A stretch of 48,030 nucleotides of DNA, from assembly GCA_002778465.1 (NCBI GenBank), contig PFBV01000005.1, positions 71,534 to 119,563 on the forward strand, in the 5' to 3' direction. The translations under genes and the position numbers were made by a program. Below are positions 20,198-30,850 of the stretch, piece by piece; within the stretch, counting starts at the first letter, position 1, and each line of letters starts with the position of its first letter. The DNA comes from Candidatus Magasanikbacteria bacterium CG10_big_fil_rev_8_21_14_0_10_36_32. Its GTDB lineage: Bacteria > Patescibacteriota > Patescibacteriia > Magasanikbacterales > GWA2-37-8. Below the pieces are notes generated by a model. It saw only the letters and a list, made by a program, of their open reading frames with translations. It searched no databases and was not told where the DNA came from.

Positions 20198-21139
20198 ATG
20201 AATTTATTACATCAAGAGCTTAAAAAATACGGTTCGGTTAAAACCAATGTGTTGTTGTCTAGACACACTACTTTTAAAATCGGCGGTCCGGCCGAGTTTT
20301 TGGTGACCGTTGATGATAATGATAAATTGGCAGGTTTGTTGGTTTTTTTACAAGCCGAAGGTGTTGAATATTTTGTGTTAGGTGGTGGTTCGAATGTATT
20401 ATTTCCTGACGATGGTTTAAGGGGGGTAGTTGTTAAAATTTCCAGTGGAAAGATGAGGGTTGATGACCAGATAATTGAAGCTGATGCCGGTGTTAGTTTG
20501 ACTGATGCAGTCAATTTGGCAACTAAAAATTCTTTGTCCGGTTTGGAATGGGCAGCCGGAATACCCGGCACAATCGGCGGGGCAGTTCGTGGTAATTCTG
20601 GAGCGATGGGTCAGTGCATGAGCGATAGTATTGTTAAGGTTTTGGTGTGGCAAGATGGAGAGATAAAAGAATTTTTAAAAGAAGAATGCGGATTTTGCTA
20701 TCGGGGCAGCCTTTTTAAAGATACGGCCGGGATGGTTGTCCTGAAAGTCTGGTTAAAATTAGCGTCCGGACAGGCCGGCGCGATTTTGAAAACAATTCAG
20801 GGTTATTTGGAACAACGGCAGGGAAAATTTCCGCCGTTTCCTTCGGCCGGAAGTTTTTTTAAAAATTTAAAAATTGATGAATGGCCGGGAAAAATTGAAG
20901 ATTTACCGGAAATGTTTCAAACTCGCGGGATGATTCCGACTGGATGGTTGATTGACGGTTTGGATTTGCGCGGGTTTAAAATCGGTGGTGGTGGAGTATC
21001 ACAGGAACATGGAAATTTTTTGGTTAATTTTGGCGGTGCTACCCAGGCAGACATTTTGTCGGTGGTTGATGAGGTGCAGAAAAAAGTGTACAATAAGTAT
21101 GGTGTGACAATCGAACCAGAAGTGGAAATTATACATTAA
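20198..21139 (+). CDS. murB: UDP-N-acetylmuramate dehydrogenase
   Basis: HTTFKIGGPAEFLV, GGGSNVLF, AGIPGTIGGAVRGNSGA, PSAGSFFKN; start taken as ATG 20198. Confidence 0.95.
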   Translation: MNLLHQELKKYGSVKTNVLLSRHTTFKIGGPAEFLVTVDDNDKLAGLLVFLQAEGVEYFVLGGGSNVLFPDDGLRGVVVKISSGKMRVDDQIIEADAGVSLTDAVNLATKNSLSGLEWAAGIPGTIGGAVRGNSGAMGQCMSDSIVKVLVWQDGEIKEFLKEECGFCYRGSLFKDTAGMVVLKVWLKLASGQAGAILKTIQGYLEQRQGKFPPFPSAGSFFKNLKIDEWPGKIEDLPEMFQTRGMIPTGWLIDGLDLRGFKIGGGGVSQEHGNFLVNFGGATQADILSVVDEVQKKVYNKYGVTIEPEVEIIH

Positions 21140-21162
21140 AATTAAAAAAATTTTTATTTAAT

Positions 21163-21525
21163 ATGGTAAATATGAATATAATCATTACTGGTCGCGGTAT
21201 AGAGCTCACTGAGCCTATCAAAGAGTATATTGAAAAGAAAATCGGCGGATTGGATAAATTTTATGACCGGGTTATAAAAGCTGAGGTGAAGGTTGGTAAA
21301 CAAAGTCAGCATCATTTAAAAGGAGATATTTTTGTTGCGGAATGTAAATTGGATGTGCCTGGAGTTGATCCTTTCGCTTCAGTTAATGAAAAAAATTTAT
21401 ATAAAGCGATTGATAAACTTCGTGATTATTTAGAAAATGAGTTAAAAAAACACAAAGTAAAACAGCGTGAAAAAACAAAAAAAGCTAAACGTGTCGTTCG
21501 ACAATATAAAGCATATCAAGATTAA
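21163..21525 (+). CDS. hpf: Ribosome hibernation-promoting factor / RaiA family
   Basis: MNIIITGRGIELTEPIKEYIEKKIGGLDKF. Confidence 0.92.
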   Translation: MVNMNIIITGRGIELTEPIKEYIEKKIGGLDKFYDRVIKAEVKVGKQSQHHLKGDIFVAECKLDVPGVDPFASVNEKNLYKAIDKLRDYLENELKKHKVKQREKTKKAKRVVRQYKAYQD

Positions 21526-21535
21526 AAAATTTTTG

Positions 21536-23812
21536 ATGTTTGAATTGCTAAAAAAAATATATAAAAAAGTTCAGCCCATTGTCCTTCCACTAATGGGCTC
21601 TTTTTTCATCGCCGCTGGTTGGGATTGGTATCACGTGGCGTATCGACCGCATTGGCGTTGGGGGCTAATTTTTTTTCTGACTTTGTTTGGAATTTTTGTT
21701 GGTTATTGGTTTTTTAAAAAGATATACCGTTATTTGACGGAAAAGTTTGGTCGGCATGCTTTTTGGAGAAGCAATTATTTTTTTGTTTTTCTTGATCAGT
21801 TATTTTTTATTTTTTCTTTAGTTTTTTTAATATTTTTCAGCCGCTACGAATTATTAAGTTTTGTTTATTTTTTCGCCGTTCTCGGATTATTATTTTGGAG
21901 AATGGATAAATTTTTGACTTCACATCCGTTGGCGGAAAATTGGCGTAAAATTAATCGTTTAATTTTTTCTTTAGCCGGTTTTATTTTTTTGTTGAATGGA
22001 TTTTTTCAATATTTCGCCTATTTTTATTACATTTTAGATTCCAATATAAAATTTTATAATATTGTTTTATTTCGCGCTTGGGCGGTAACAATGTTTTGGT
22101 TGTTTTGTTTTTCTTTAGCCAGTTTGATTTATTTACGTTTTAATGGTCGCGGGCGTTATGCAATCCCTGTTTTTTTAACGGTGATTTTTTTGGTGGCGAT
22201 TTTTATAGGATTGGTTAATTCAGCTACTCTGTATCATTCAAGTTTGTATTTGAATCCGATAGTTTGGGAACATGCCAGTGGTTCAGGATTTTTTGTATTT
22301 TATAAAACAGCCGTTGTGTTGGCATTGTTATTTTTGTTAGTTGCTGTTTTATCAATTTTATTTTTTCGTCGATATTTTAAAGCCCAGCGTTTGTTCGCTA
22401 AAAGTTATTGGTATTATTACAATCTCGCCATTATTCTGGTGGCGGCGATGTCTTTTGTTACTGTTGCTTCGTTGCGCAATACGCCGGAAGCAATGATTAT
22501 CAAATCATTTTACAGATATTTTAAAGGTCAAACCGCGCAAGTGGAATTGTCTTCGGCTTTATCTGCCAAGCTGGAACGGTTCGGTTTAAAATATAATCTG
22601 AATGAATTTTATATCAGCAAAAAAGATAAAGTTTATTCTCAGGAAAAAATTTTATTGCCGGAAAAGTTTTCCAATCAAAAACCGAATGTTATTATCGTAT
22701 TTTTGGAATCTTTTTCTTCACGTTTGACCGATGTTTACAATTCCCGTCTGGTCGGTTTGACACCCGGACTTGGACAAATGGCCTCTGATTCACAGACGAC
22801 TATTTTTCATAATTTATACAATCCTTCCACCCCGACTGTCACCGGTTTAATGGCGGAATTGTGTTCTTTTTTGCCGCCGACCGGTCATAATGAAATTGAA
22901 CAGGAAAAACATTTACAGGGCCACCATCTGCTTTGTTTACCTAGAATTTTAAATGAAAATGGTTATAATTATAATTTGTATATTACCGCCGTAGAAAAGG
23001 AATTTGCCAATAAGGGTAAAATTATTGAAAGTATGGGTATAGAGAATTTTTGGGGAACAAAAGAATTGGCAAAAAAAATAGATGGACAGCCTTTGGCTTG
23101 GGGGTATTCTGATCATCAGATGTTTCCGGTGTTTTTTGACCAAATTCAAAATTTATCACCTGAAGAAAAACCTTTTTTAGTCATGATTTCTACCATAGAC
23201 ACTCATCCGCCGTTTGATTTGGTTAAAGATGTGATGCCATATCAAGACGGCGCGAATAATTTGTTGAATTCTATTCATACCACCGACGATGCTTTTGGAA
23301 AATTTTGGGATGAATTTGTTAAAAGTGAATTTTATCAAAATACGATTGTAATTGCTGTTGCTGATCATGCTGTTTTTCCAACTGCTTACACCAAAGATTA
23401 TTTTCCGCAAGAAACCGGCAAGATGAATTTTTATGACGAGTTGGCTTTTATGATGTATGTGCCGGAAAATATTTTGTCCAAGACTGTTTCTACATATTCT
23501 TCAGGTTTAGATTTGACACCGACAATTTTACAGATGCTTAATATTAATATTTCCAATTCTTTTGAAGGTCATTCCATTTTTGACGACAGGGAGCAATATC
23601 CTAATTTGCTTGGTATGCATGAATTTGGTTTGTATATCAATCAGTTGGATGAGAACGGAAAACGAATAATTGATTATACCGTGCCGAATGATTTAGATTG
23701 CAATAAAAATATTTCAATTAACACTTCAAGTCCGCTGACTCTGTGCGAATTTTTGGATTTTTATCAGTGGAAACGGCAGATGTTTGAGCAGGGGAGATCA
23801 TGGTATAAATAA
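21536..23812 (+). CDS. LtaS/MdoB-type sulfatase-fold phosphoglycerol transferase-like membrane enzyme
   Basis: N-terminal TMs; NVIIVFLESFSSR, NPSTPTVTGLMAEL, STIDTHPPF, VIAVADHA. Confidence 0.85.
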   Translation: MFELLKKIYKKVQPIVLPLMGSFFIAAGWDWYHVAYRPHWRWGLIFFLTLFGIFVGYWFFKKIYRYLTEKFGRHAFWRSNYFFVFLDQLFFIFSLVFLIFFSRYELLSFVYFFAVLGLLFWRMDKFLTSHPLAENWRKINRLIFSLAGFIFLLNGFFQYFAYFYYILDSNIKFYNIVLFRAWAVTMFWLFCFSLASLIYLRFNGRGRYAIPVFLTVIFLVAIFIGLVNSATLYHSSLYLNPIVWEHASGSGFFVFYKTAVVLALLFLLVAVLSILFFRRYFKAQRLFAKSYWYYYNLAIILVAAMSFVTVASLRNTPEAMIIKSFYRYFKGQTAQVELSSALSAKLERFGLKYNLNEFYISKKDKVYSQEKILLPEKFSNQKPNVIIVFLESFSSRLTDVYNSRLVGLTPGLGQMASDSQTTIFHNLYNPSTPTVTGLMAELCSFLPPTGHNEIEQEKHLQGHHLLCLPRILNENGYNYNLYITAVEKEFANKGKIIESMGIENFWGTKELAKKIDGQPLAWGYSDHQMFPVFFDQIQNLSPEEKPFLVMISTIDTHPPFDLVKDVMPYQDGANNLLNSIHTTDDAFGKFWDEFVKSEFYQNTIVIAVADHAVFPTAYTKDYFPQETGKMNFYDELAFMMYVPENILSKTVSTYSSGLDLTPTILQMLNINISNSFEGHSIFDDREQYPNLLGMHEFGLYINQLDENGKRIIDYTVPNDLDCNKNISINTSSPLTLCEFLDFYQWKRQMFEQGRSWYK

Positions 23813-23883
23813 ATAAGTTTTAAAAGCAGAAAAAGGCCGATTTGGTCTTTTTTGTTTTGTTTAATTTTAGCCAAATTAAACCC

Positions 23884-23912
23884 TTGACAAAACCCTTTAT
23901 TTATGATATAAT
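23884..23912 (+). promoter_or_regulatory. Promoter of cassette D
   Basis: TTGACA-17-TATAAT. Confidence 0.85.
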
Positions 23913-23917
23913 AATTC

Positions 23918-23924
23918 GTTCTTT
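23918..23924 (+). promoter_or_regulatory. boxA-like GTTCTTT(AA), 5' copy of cassette D
   Basis: Starts 6 nt downstream of -10; then CCTGTTAAAAACAGG hairpin before SD. Confidence 0.6.
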
Positions 23925-23974
23925 AAAAAAACAAACAAGTCCTGTTAAAAACAGGTAAAACAATGGAGAAAAAA

Positions 23975-24397
23975 ATGACAAACACTCGGAGAATATCTCT
24001 GATCCTGCGTTGGTCGGTTTTGACCACCATCATCGTCGGTCTGTTTTGGATCGTCATGTGGATAGTCACTGGCGAGATGCCGACGGTGGATAAGATTCAA
24101 CTGACTACGGAGTCAGTTGTGATGCTGCCCTTCGCTATTCCGCGTCTCTGCGACGCACTGTTCGTCGGTATCGTAGTCGCTGCCCACATCGCCATGTTTA
24201 CGTCTAAAATCGTGAACAAACAGAATGATAGTGGCGTTGTTGTTGGATTGAAAGCCGGACTGAGCACTGGACTGGGTGTCGGATTGATTGCTGGAATGAC
24301 TTTGGGACTGTTCTTCGGACTGGTCGCTGGAATATTGGTCGGACTGTTCTACGGGTTGATTTTCTTGATCAAAAAGATATTTTCACATTCTCTCTGA
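23975..24397 (+). CDS. Cassette D: membrane protein with glycine-zipper-like C-terminal region
   Basis: SD GGAG 23965-23968 favours ATG 23975 over 23963; GVVVGLKAGLSTGLGVGLIAGMTLGLFFGLVAGILVGLFYG. Confidence 0.85.
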   Translation: MTNTRRISLILRWSVLTTIIVGLFWIVMWIVTGEMPTVDKIQLTTESVVMLPFAIPRLCDALFVGIVVAAHIAMFTSKIVNKQNDSGVVVGLKAGLSTGLGVGLIAGMTLGLFFGLVAGILVGLFYGLIFLIKKIFSHSL

Positions 24398-24446
24398 TGA
24401 TATATTGTTCGCTATCTGATGGTCAGCGACTGTAAGTAAACCAACC

Positions 24447-24453
24447 GTTCTTT
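24447..24453 (+). promoter_or_regulatory. boxA-like GTTCTTT, 3' copy of cassette D
   Basis: Between stop codon and terminator. Confidence 0.5.
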
Positions 24454-24458
24454 CCCAC

Positions 24459-24485
24459 CTACCTGCCGGTAGGCAGGCCTGCCTG
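24459..24485. repeat. GC-rich nested palindrome in cassette D 3' UTR
   Basis: CTACCTGCCGGTAGGCAGGCCTGCCTG; contains hairpin CTACC-TGCC-GGTAG and perfect palindrome GGCAGGCCTGCC. Confidence 0.7.
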
Positions 24486-24499
24486 TTCAGTACAAACCG

Positions 24500-24518
24500 C
24501 CCCGCGTAAAACGCGGGG
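24500..24518 (+). terminator. Terminator of cassette D
   Basis: CCCCGCG TAAAA CGCGGGG CTTTTTTT. Confidence 0.88.
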
Positions 24519-24638
24519 CTTTTTTTATTTAAAATTTATGATATAATTACACGTAGATAATACAAGAGGGCAAACCCATTTTATCTGCATTTCGTTTACT
24601 TAATTTGATAATAGAATAATCATCTATCTAATTTTTTT

Positions 24639-26897
24639 ATGTCTAAAAAATACAATATTTTTGAAGAAGAAATTTTGCAAAATTTACGCAAGGCTGAGCC
24701 GGAACGATTTAAAACCGGCATGGTCGGCGGGGGAGAATATTTTAATTTGCAGGGGTTAGATTTGGAACCGCCAGTTGGTGTTGATATTAAAAAAATGGAA
24801 CAATTGGCGAAAATTATGCGCGCGTTGATTTTTATTGCTGTGGAAGCCGGCCAATCAGGACATCCGGGTGGTAGTAGTTCCAAAGTAGAACAATTTTTAG
24901 CTATGACTTTGGGTGGAGTAATGGCTTTTGATCCGATTTGTCCAAAACATCCTGGCCGTGACCGTGTGGTCTGGAGCGCTGGACATTGTACACCTGCTTT
25001 GTATGGCGGGTTAGCTTTATTTTATGAATCATTGCGTCGCACAGGACGACAATTCGCTCCAGCAGTAGTGAAGCCGGTTATGCCTGAAGATTTAATTCGT
25101 TTTCGTCACATTGATGGTCCGCAAGGTCATATTGAAAGTTATTATCCGTTGGCGGATACTTGCACTGGTCCGTCAGGACATGGTTTGTCCGCCGCTTTAG
25201 GTATGGCTTTGTCGCATAAATCCAGCGGATTAAATACTAAAGTTTGGGTTTTGATGGGTGATGCTGAGACAGAGGAAGGAATGAGTTATGAAGCTCGCAA
25301 TATTGCCGCGGCCACCGGACAAAATAATTTAATTGTCAGTTTGGATTATAATCATTTTGGTATTGACGGTCCGATTGAAGAAGCGGTAGCTTCGCCTTAT
25401 TTAAATCATTGGTTGGGGATGGGTTGGAATGTAATTGAAGTGGACGGTCATAATTTTTCTGAACTAATTTCAGCTTATCGTTTGGCATCGCGAGGAATAG
25501 GCAGAAATAATTTGCCGACCGTTATTTTGGCACACACTATAAAAGGAAAATGTTATGGTGTTAAAGAAAATTCAGCCGGTTCACACGGTTCTCCAGCCAA
25601 ACATGAAGATTATGTTGAATTAATGAATAAAATGGGTTTTGACATTGAAGGCAAGGCAGGCAATGTCGCTTTGGATATAGAAAAAGTTTTGGAAGATTTG
25701 TCTGATGATAGCGCAAAATATGTTGTTGAACAATTAGAAGAGGATGCTAAACGAATTGTTCCTGAAGGACAAGCAATGGAAGAAATTAAAAAAGCGTTGA
25801 AGGGTCGTCCTATTGTTGATCCAATGTCAATTAAACGTCCGGAAAACTTGCCGGCGGAATTGATATTTGAAGAAGGTTCGTCTGTGTCTACTCGCAAAGC
25901 TACGGAAGCTTGGTTTAAATGGATGATGCAACAAACTACTTTTTTTTATGTTGGCACCGGAGATTTAAGTAAATCTATTTTAACCGCCGAGGCTGAAAAT
26001 GTTTACGGATTAATCAGTCGACAAAATCCGTTTGGTCGGGGAATTCGTTTTGGTATTGCTGAACAAAATATGGCGATGATGTCTGCCGCTTTGACTCAGG
26101 ATATTTTACCTGGTGGTTATCATCCTATTTCCGCTTTTGGTTCGTACGCCGTTTTTACTTCAATGATGAGTAATTGCGTTCGTCTAGCTTTAATCAGCAA
26201 TCATTTGAATCCTGACCACCGTGGATTTTTTATTATGATAGCGGCTCATGATGGTCCGGAAACAGGAGAGGACGGTCCGACCCACCAAGGTTTGTACTGG
26301 ATGAGTATGTTTAATGCTTATCCGGGTATTAAAGTTTATAAGCCGTTCGACGCCAATGAAGCAATTGAAATGATGTTTTATGCTTTGGAAAAAGGCGAAC
26401 CAATTGCGCTGTCTTTAGTCCGCTCTAACACGCCGGTTTTAAAAAGAGAAGAGGATGTTCCACTGGCCAACGAAGCTGTTAACGGCGCTTATGTTTATAA
26501 GAAATTTAAAAACAATGGTAAACAAAAAATTGTTTTGGCGATTTCTGGTATACAGGTTTTAATGAATGTTTTAGAAACAATGCCTGAATTGGAAGCTAAA
26601 AATATGGATGTTAAAATTATTAATGTCACTTCGCCGGAATTATTTGAAGATTTGTGCCGTCGCGATCCGAAAAAAGCCTTAGAAATTTTACCTGATGAAG
26701 AACGTGCATTGGTGGTGGCTTTGCATAATGGTTGGCAAGGGTTTTTGTATCCGTTTTTATTACCGCCGGATTATGCCGGAAAAAATATCAGTATTAATCA
26801 ATTTTTACGGTCGGGAAGTATTAAAGAAGTTTATGAATATGCCCAAATGACGCCGCAGGATTTATTGCGGAAAATTAGTCGGGCGATTAATCATTAA
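24639..26897 (+). CDS. tkt: Transketolase
   Basis: AGQSGHPGGSSS, GDAETEEGMSYEA, EDGPTHQG, FGIAEQNM. Confidence 0.9.
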   Translation: MSKKYNIFEEEILQNLRKAEPERFKTGMVGGGEYFNLQGLDLEPPVGVDIKKMEQLAKIMRALIFIAVEAGQSGHPGGSSSKVEQFLAMTLGGVMAFDPICPKHPGRDRVVWSAGHCTPALYGGLALFYESLRRTGRQFAPAVVKPVMPEDLIRFRHIDGPQGHIESYYPLADTCTGPSGHGLSAALGMALSHKSSGLNTKVWVLMGDAETEEGMSYEARNIAAATGQNNLIVSLDYNHFGIDGPIEEAVASPYLNHWLGMGWNVIEVDGHNFSELISAYRLASRGIGRNNLPTVILAHTIKGKCYGVKENSAGSHGSPAKHEDYVELMNKMGFDIEGKAGNVALDIEKVLEDLSDDSAKYVVEQLEEDAKRIVPEGQAMEEIKKALKGRPIVDPMSIKRPENLPAELIFEEGSSVSTRKATEAWFKWMMQQTTFFYVGTGDLSKSILTAEAENVYGLISRQNPFGRGIRFGIAEQNMAMMSAALTQDILPGGYHPISAFGSYAVFTSMMSNCVRLALISNHLNPDHRGFFIMIAAHDGPETGEDGPTHQGLYWMSMFNAYPGIKVYKPFDANEAIEMMFYALEKGEPIALSLVRSNTPVLKREEDVPLANEAVNGAYVYKKFKNNGKQKIVLAISGIQVLMNVLETMPELEAKNMDVKIINVTSPELFEDLCRRDPKKALEILPDEERALVVALHNGWQGFLYPFLLPPDYAGKNISINQFLRSGSIKEVYEYAQMTPQDLLRKISRAINH

Positions 26898-26901
26898 TTT
26901 T

Positions 26902-28314
26902 ATGTCTATACCAATGTTAAAAATTTTACAGGATAAAAAATTGACGCCGTTGGTGGATATTAATCCAGACTTGGATAATTTAGGCACAGAATCGGCTTTT
27001 AGTTTTGGAGCTGAAGTGTTGGCGTTAGAAAAAGAAAAAAAGTTTCCGCAAATTTATAAATTTCATATTGGAGATACTGGCCCGACTACTCCGGAACCAA
27101 TTATTGAAACAGCGGTTAAAGCGTTGAAAAACAAACAGACTAAGTATGGACATTTTCTCGGTTTTCCGCAGGTGAGAGAAAATATTGCTCGTCATGTTTC
27201 CGAATTGTCTGGTGTGGAAATAAAAATTGAAAATGTGATGTTGGAACCGGGCGGTAAACCGGCAATTGAATTGGCATTGCAGGCATTAGTCGGACATGAC
27301 GATTATGTTGTGGGGCAAAATCCCGGTTTTCCAATTTATGAATCATTGGCTGGATTTTATACTAGAGGAAAATATATTCCATGGTTAGCAGGTTACAGTG
27401 TCGCCAATAAAGCCGTACTGGAATTTAGAGTAGAAGATTTGGAAGAAATTATGAAATCAGGAAAAAAAGTAAAATTGTTGATTATTAATACTCCACAAAA
27501 TCCGACCGGAATGGTTTTGTCCGAGGATAAATTGTCCGCCATTGCCGAATTGGCAAAAAAATATAAATTTATGGTTTTATTTGATGATATTTATGACCGG
27601 ATACTTTTTGGAGGTAAAAAACATGTTAGCCTATTGTCGTTTCCTGGTATGCTTGATTACACCATAAATTTAAGCGGTTATTCCAAAAATTATGCTATGA
27701 CTGGTTGGCGATTGGGTTATGTTGTTGCGCCGGCTTGGTTGATAGAAATTTTTGGCCGACTAGCTGTTAATAAATGGAGTTGTGTTAGCAGGGTGAATCA
27801 AATCGTGGCTGGTGCTATTTTTGGCGATGTGGAATTGGATGGTGTTAAATATGAAAGTTTAAAGGAAAAGCTGGATCCATTGGTGGAAAAAGATGTAGCT
27901 GAGTATGAACACAAAGGAAAATTTTTAGTTGAAACCTTGCGTTTATTGGAACCGTATGTGGTGCCAAATGAAGTGGAAGGGGCTTTTTATGATTTTCCGA
28001 ATATCCACGCGGTATTGGAATTGCCATATGTTAAAAATGAATTGAAAATTAGTTCAGATAAAGATTTTTCCAGATGGCTTCTCTATGAAAAAGGTTTTGC
28101 TGCTTTACCTGGCGGAGATTTCGGACAAGCCGGTCGTGGACATTTACGATTGTCTTACGCTGAAGACAGAAATAAACATATTATTCCTGGCGTAAAACAT
28201 TTCGTGAATATTGTATTAGAATTGATTGAAAAATCCGGATTAAAATCGCCGCTGACGGTCATTGAAGCTGAGAAACGGATTGAAGAATTAACGGATAAAT
28301 ATTTTCAAGATTAA
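26902..28314 (+). CDS. Class I/II PLP aminotransferase
   Basis: INTPQNPTGMV, SGYSKNYAMTGWRLGY. Confidence 0.9.
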   Translation: MSIPMLKILQDKKLTPLVDINPDLDNLGTESAFSFGAEVLALEKEKKFPQIYKFHIGDTGPTTPEPIIETAVKALKNKQTKYGHFLGFPQVRENIARHVSELSGVEIKIENVMLEPGGKPAIELALQALVGHDDYVVGQNPGFPIYESLAGFYTRGKYIPWLAGYSVANKAVLEFRVEDLEEIMKSGKKVKLLIINTPQNPTGMVLSEDKLSAIAELAKKYKFMVLFDDIYDRILFGGKKHVSLLSFPGMLDYTINLSGYSKNYAMTGWRLGYVVAPAWLIEIFGRLAVNKWSCVSRVNQIVAGAIFGDVELDGVKYESLKEKLDPLVEKDVAEYEHKGKFLVETLRLLEPYVVPNEVEGAFYDFPNIHAVLELPYVKNELKISSDKDFSRWLLYEKGFAALPGGDFGQAGRGHLRLSYAEDRNKHIIPGVKHFVNIVLELIEKSGLKSPLTVIEAEKRIEELTDKYFQD

Positions 28315-28329
28315 TGATTGATAATTTTT

Positions 28330-30846
28330 ATGGCAGTAAATTTAATTTCTGAAATTGTTGATGATCGCCACCGTTATCGCGGTTTATCTTCAGCGGAAGC
28401 GGAGACTCGTCTTAAAAAATTCGGTTATAATTTTCGGAAAAAATCCCGGAAATTTATTTGGTTAAAAAGATGGGGACGGATTTTTTCTGAACCGATGATG
28501 ATGTTAATAATGGCCACGGCTCTTCTTTATTATATTATTGGTGAAAAAGTGGAAGCGACAATTTTTATTTTATCAATTGTGCCAATCGGTTTTATCCAAT
28601 ATTTTCAGGAGAAAAGAACGGATACGGCTGTTGCGCTTTTGGATAGTATGATGGTCGAACAATGCAAGGTGTTTCGTGATGGAAATTTAATTACCATTGA
28701 TATAAAAAATTTGGCGCCTGGTGATTTAGTTTATTTGACCGCTGGAGATAAAATTCCGGCTGACGGATATTTGTTGAATAGTTCCGGTTTATCAATCGAT
28801 GAATCCTTGATGACCGGAGAATCAATGCCTGTAATTAAAGAACAAGTACCTAAAGATGTTAATTTAATTAAAAATGAACATTCTTTAAAACAAGGTACGA
28901 TGATTGTGCAAGGCGAAGGAACAATGTTGGTAGAATTAACAGGAGAAAAAACAGAATATGGTCAGCTTGGTTCATTGTTGGAAAAAATTAAAAAAAATGA
29001 CACGCCATTGCAGAAAAAAATAAATCGTTTGGTAAAAGGGGTTGCTTTAGTGGCAATTTTTACCGTGGTGGTGGTTGGTGGAATATTAACATATATTCAT
29101 GGCTGGAAAGAAGGAATTTTAAGCGCTTTAACCATGGCCATGTCTCTTATACCGGAGGAGTTTCCTGTGGTATTTAGTGTTTTTCTAATTATGGGTGTGT
29201 GGCGGATGGCTAAGAAAAATGCTTTAGTAAGAGAAATGACTACTGTGGAAACATTAAGTTCAGCCACAATAATTTGTACTGATAAAACAGGCACATTAAC
29301 AGAGGGTAGAATGACTTTGCAAAAAATTTATTACAATGGAAGAATTTTTGATTTAAAAAAAGTTTTGCCGCCGGAGAATGAATCATTATATTTTTTTACC
29401 AATGCTTTATTGTCTTTGGAAAAAATTGCCACTGATCCGATTGAAATTGAGGTACAACGCTATGCTGATTCGGTTTTAAATATAAAAACAAATGATTTTT
29501 TTGAACAGTATGAATTATTGAATGATAGTCCGTTTGACGCGAATACAAAAATGGTACATCATGTTTGGCAAAATAAAAATAATAAAGAAATAGGTCAATA
29601 TTCAGTTGGAGCGCCAGAATCTATTTTTAATGCCTCTAATTTATCAGCCGATGAACGCTTGGCCATAGTAAAAATTTATGAAAGTTTGGCCGAGGACGGT
29701 TATCGGGTGGTGGCTTTGGCTAGAAAAGATAATTTGCGTGGAGAGGAAATTGTGTTGAGTGATTTAAAATTTATCGGATTGTTGGCCATGAGTGATCCTC
29801 CGCGTCAGGAAATTTCTGATTCAATTAAAATTTGTCAGGAAGCAGGTGTCCGTGTGATTATGGTGACAGGTGATAATTCTTTAACGGCCCATACCATTGC
29901 TTCTCAAATAAAATTAAAGCATAATGATAAAATTATTACCGGTGCCGAATTGGACAAAATTTCCCCGTCCGCTTTAAAAAGAATAGTTGCTACCCATGAT
30001 ATTTTTGCTCGAGTTAGACCGGAACATAAATATCTTATTGTGGAAGCTTTGCAAAATAATGGAGAAGTGGTAGCGATGACCGGTGATGGTGTCAATGATG
30101 CTTTGGCTTTGCGTAAGGCGGATATTGGAATCGCGATGGGTTTGAGAGGTACTGAAGTAGCAAGAGCTGCCGCAGGTATGGTTTTGACCGATGATAATTT
30201 TTCTACCATTGTTCAGGCAATTCGCGAGGGGAGACGAATTTATTATAATTTACAACAAGCTTTTGTTTTTCTTTTGTCTTTTCATTTGCCGATTATTGGC
30301 TTAGCTATTTTGCCATCGTTGTTTGGACAGCCATTGATGTTTTTGCCAATCCATATTATATTTTTGGAATTGATTTGTGATCCGGCCTCAGTTTTGGGTT
30401 TTGAAAAAGAACGTCCGGCGCGCAATATTATGAAAGAACCGCCGCGACCAGCAAACGAACCGTTGATAAATCCGAGATTGTGGAAACAAATCATTATTCA
30501 AGCGGTAAGTATTTTTTTGGTCAGTTTCGGTTTTTATTATTATTTTGGTTTTAGATTAAATGATTTGGAATTAGGTAGAACATGGGCATTTGGCGCATTG
30601 ATTGTTTCACAAACCTTGCTGATTATTTTAACGCGTGAATGGCAACAGATTAAAAGTAATCGTTGGTTGTTGGGAATAGCTTTCTTGACTTTAGTCGGTT
30701 TAACTTTGATTTTATTTGTTCCTGTGTTGCGGAATGTTTTCCATTTAGTGCCGATTTCGTGGCCGATGTATGGGATAATGTCAGGAGTGGCTTTATTTAT
30801 GATGTTATTTACCAGTTTATTTGTGATTAAAAGAAGACATATATAA
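28330..30846 (+). CDS. P-type cation-transporting ATPase
   Basis: DESLMTGES, IPEEFP, CTDKTGTLTEG, MTGDGVNDALALRKADIGIAMG. Confidence 0.95.
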   Translation: MAVNLISEIVDDRHRYRGLSSAEAETRLKKFGYNFRKKSRKFIWLKRWGRIFSEPMMMLIMATALLYYIIGEKVEATIFILSIVPIGFIQYFQEKRTDTAVALLDSMMVEQCKVFRDGNLITIDIKNLAPGDLVYLTAGDKIPADGYLLNSSGLSIDESLMTGESMPVIKEQVPKDVNLIKNEHSLKQGTMIVQGEGTMLVELTGEKTEYGQLGSLLEKIKKNDTPLQKKINRLVKGVALVAIFTVVVVGGILTYIHGWKEGILSALTMAMSLIPEEFPVVFSVFLIMGVWRMAKKNALVREMTTVETLSSATIICTDKTGTLTEGRMTLQKIYYNGRIFDLKKVLPPENESLYFFTNALLSLEKIATDPIEIEVQRYADSVLNIKTNDFFEQYELLNDSPFDANTKMVHHVWQNKNNKEIGQYSVGAPESIFNASNLSADERLAIVKIYESLAEDGYRVVALARKDNLRGEEIVLSDLKFIGLLAMSDPPRQEISDSIKICQEAGVRVIMVTGDNSLTAHTIASQIKLKHNDKIITGAELDKISPSALKRIVATHDIFARVRPEHKYLIVEALQNNGEVVAMTGDGVNDALALRKADIGIAMGLRGTEVARAAAGMVLTDDNFSTIVQAIREGRRIYYNLQQAFVFLLSFHLPIIGLAILPSLFGQPLMFLPIHIIFLELICDPASVLGFEKERPARNIMKEPPRPANEPLINPRLWKQIIIQAVSIFLVSFGFYYYFGFRLNDLELGRTWAFGALIVSQTLLIILTREWQQIKSNRWLLGIAFLTLVGLTLILFVPVLRNVFHLVPISWPMYGIMSGVALFMMLFTSLFVIKRRHI

Positions 30847-30850
30847 AAAT

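Noticed and set aside
24620-24883. Antisense ORFs opposite transketolase, P-type ATPase, murB, PBP2 and similar (many track entries)
   Set aside because: Fully nested on the opposite strand of strongly supported CDSs; typical shadow ORFs.
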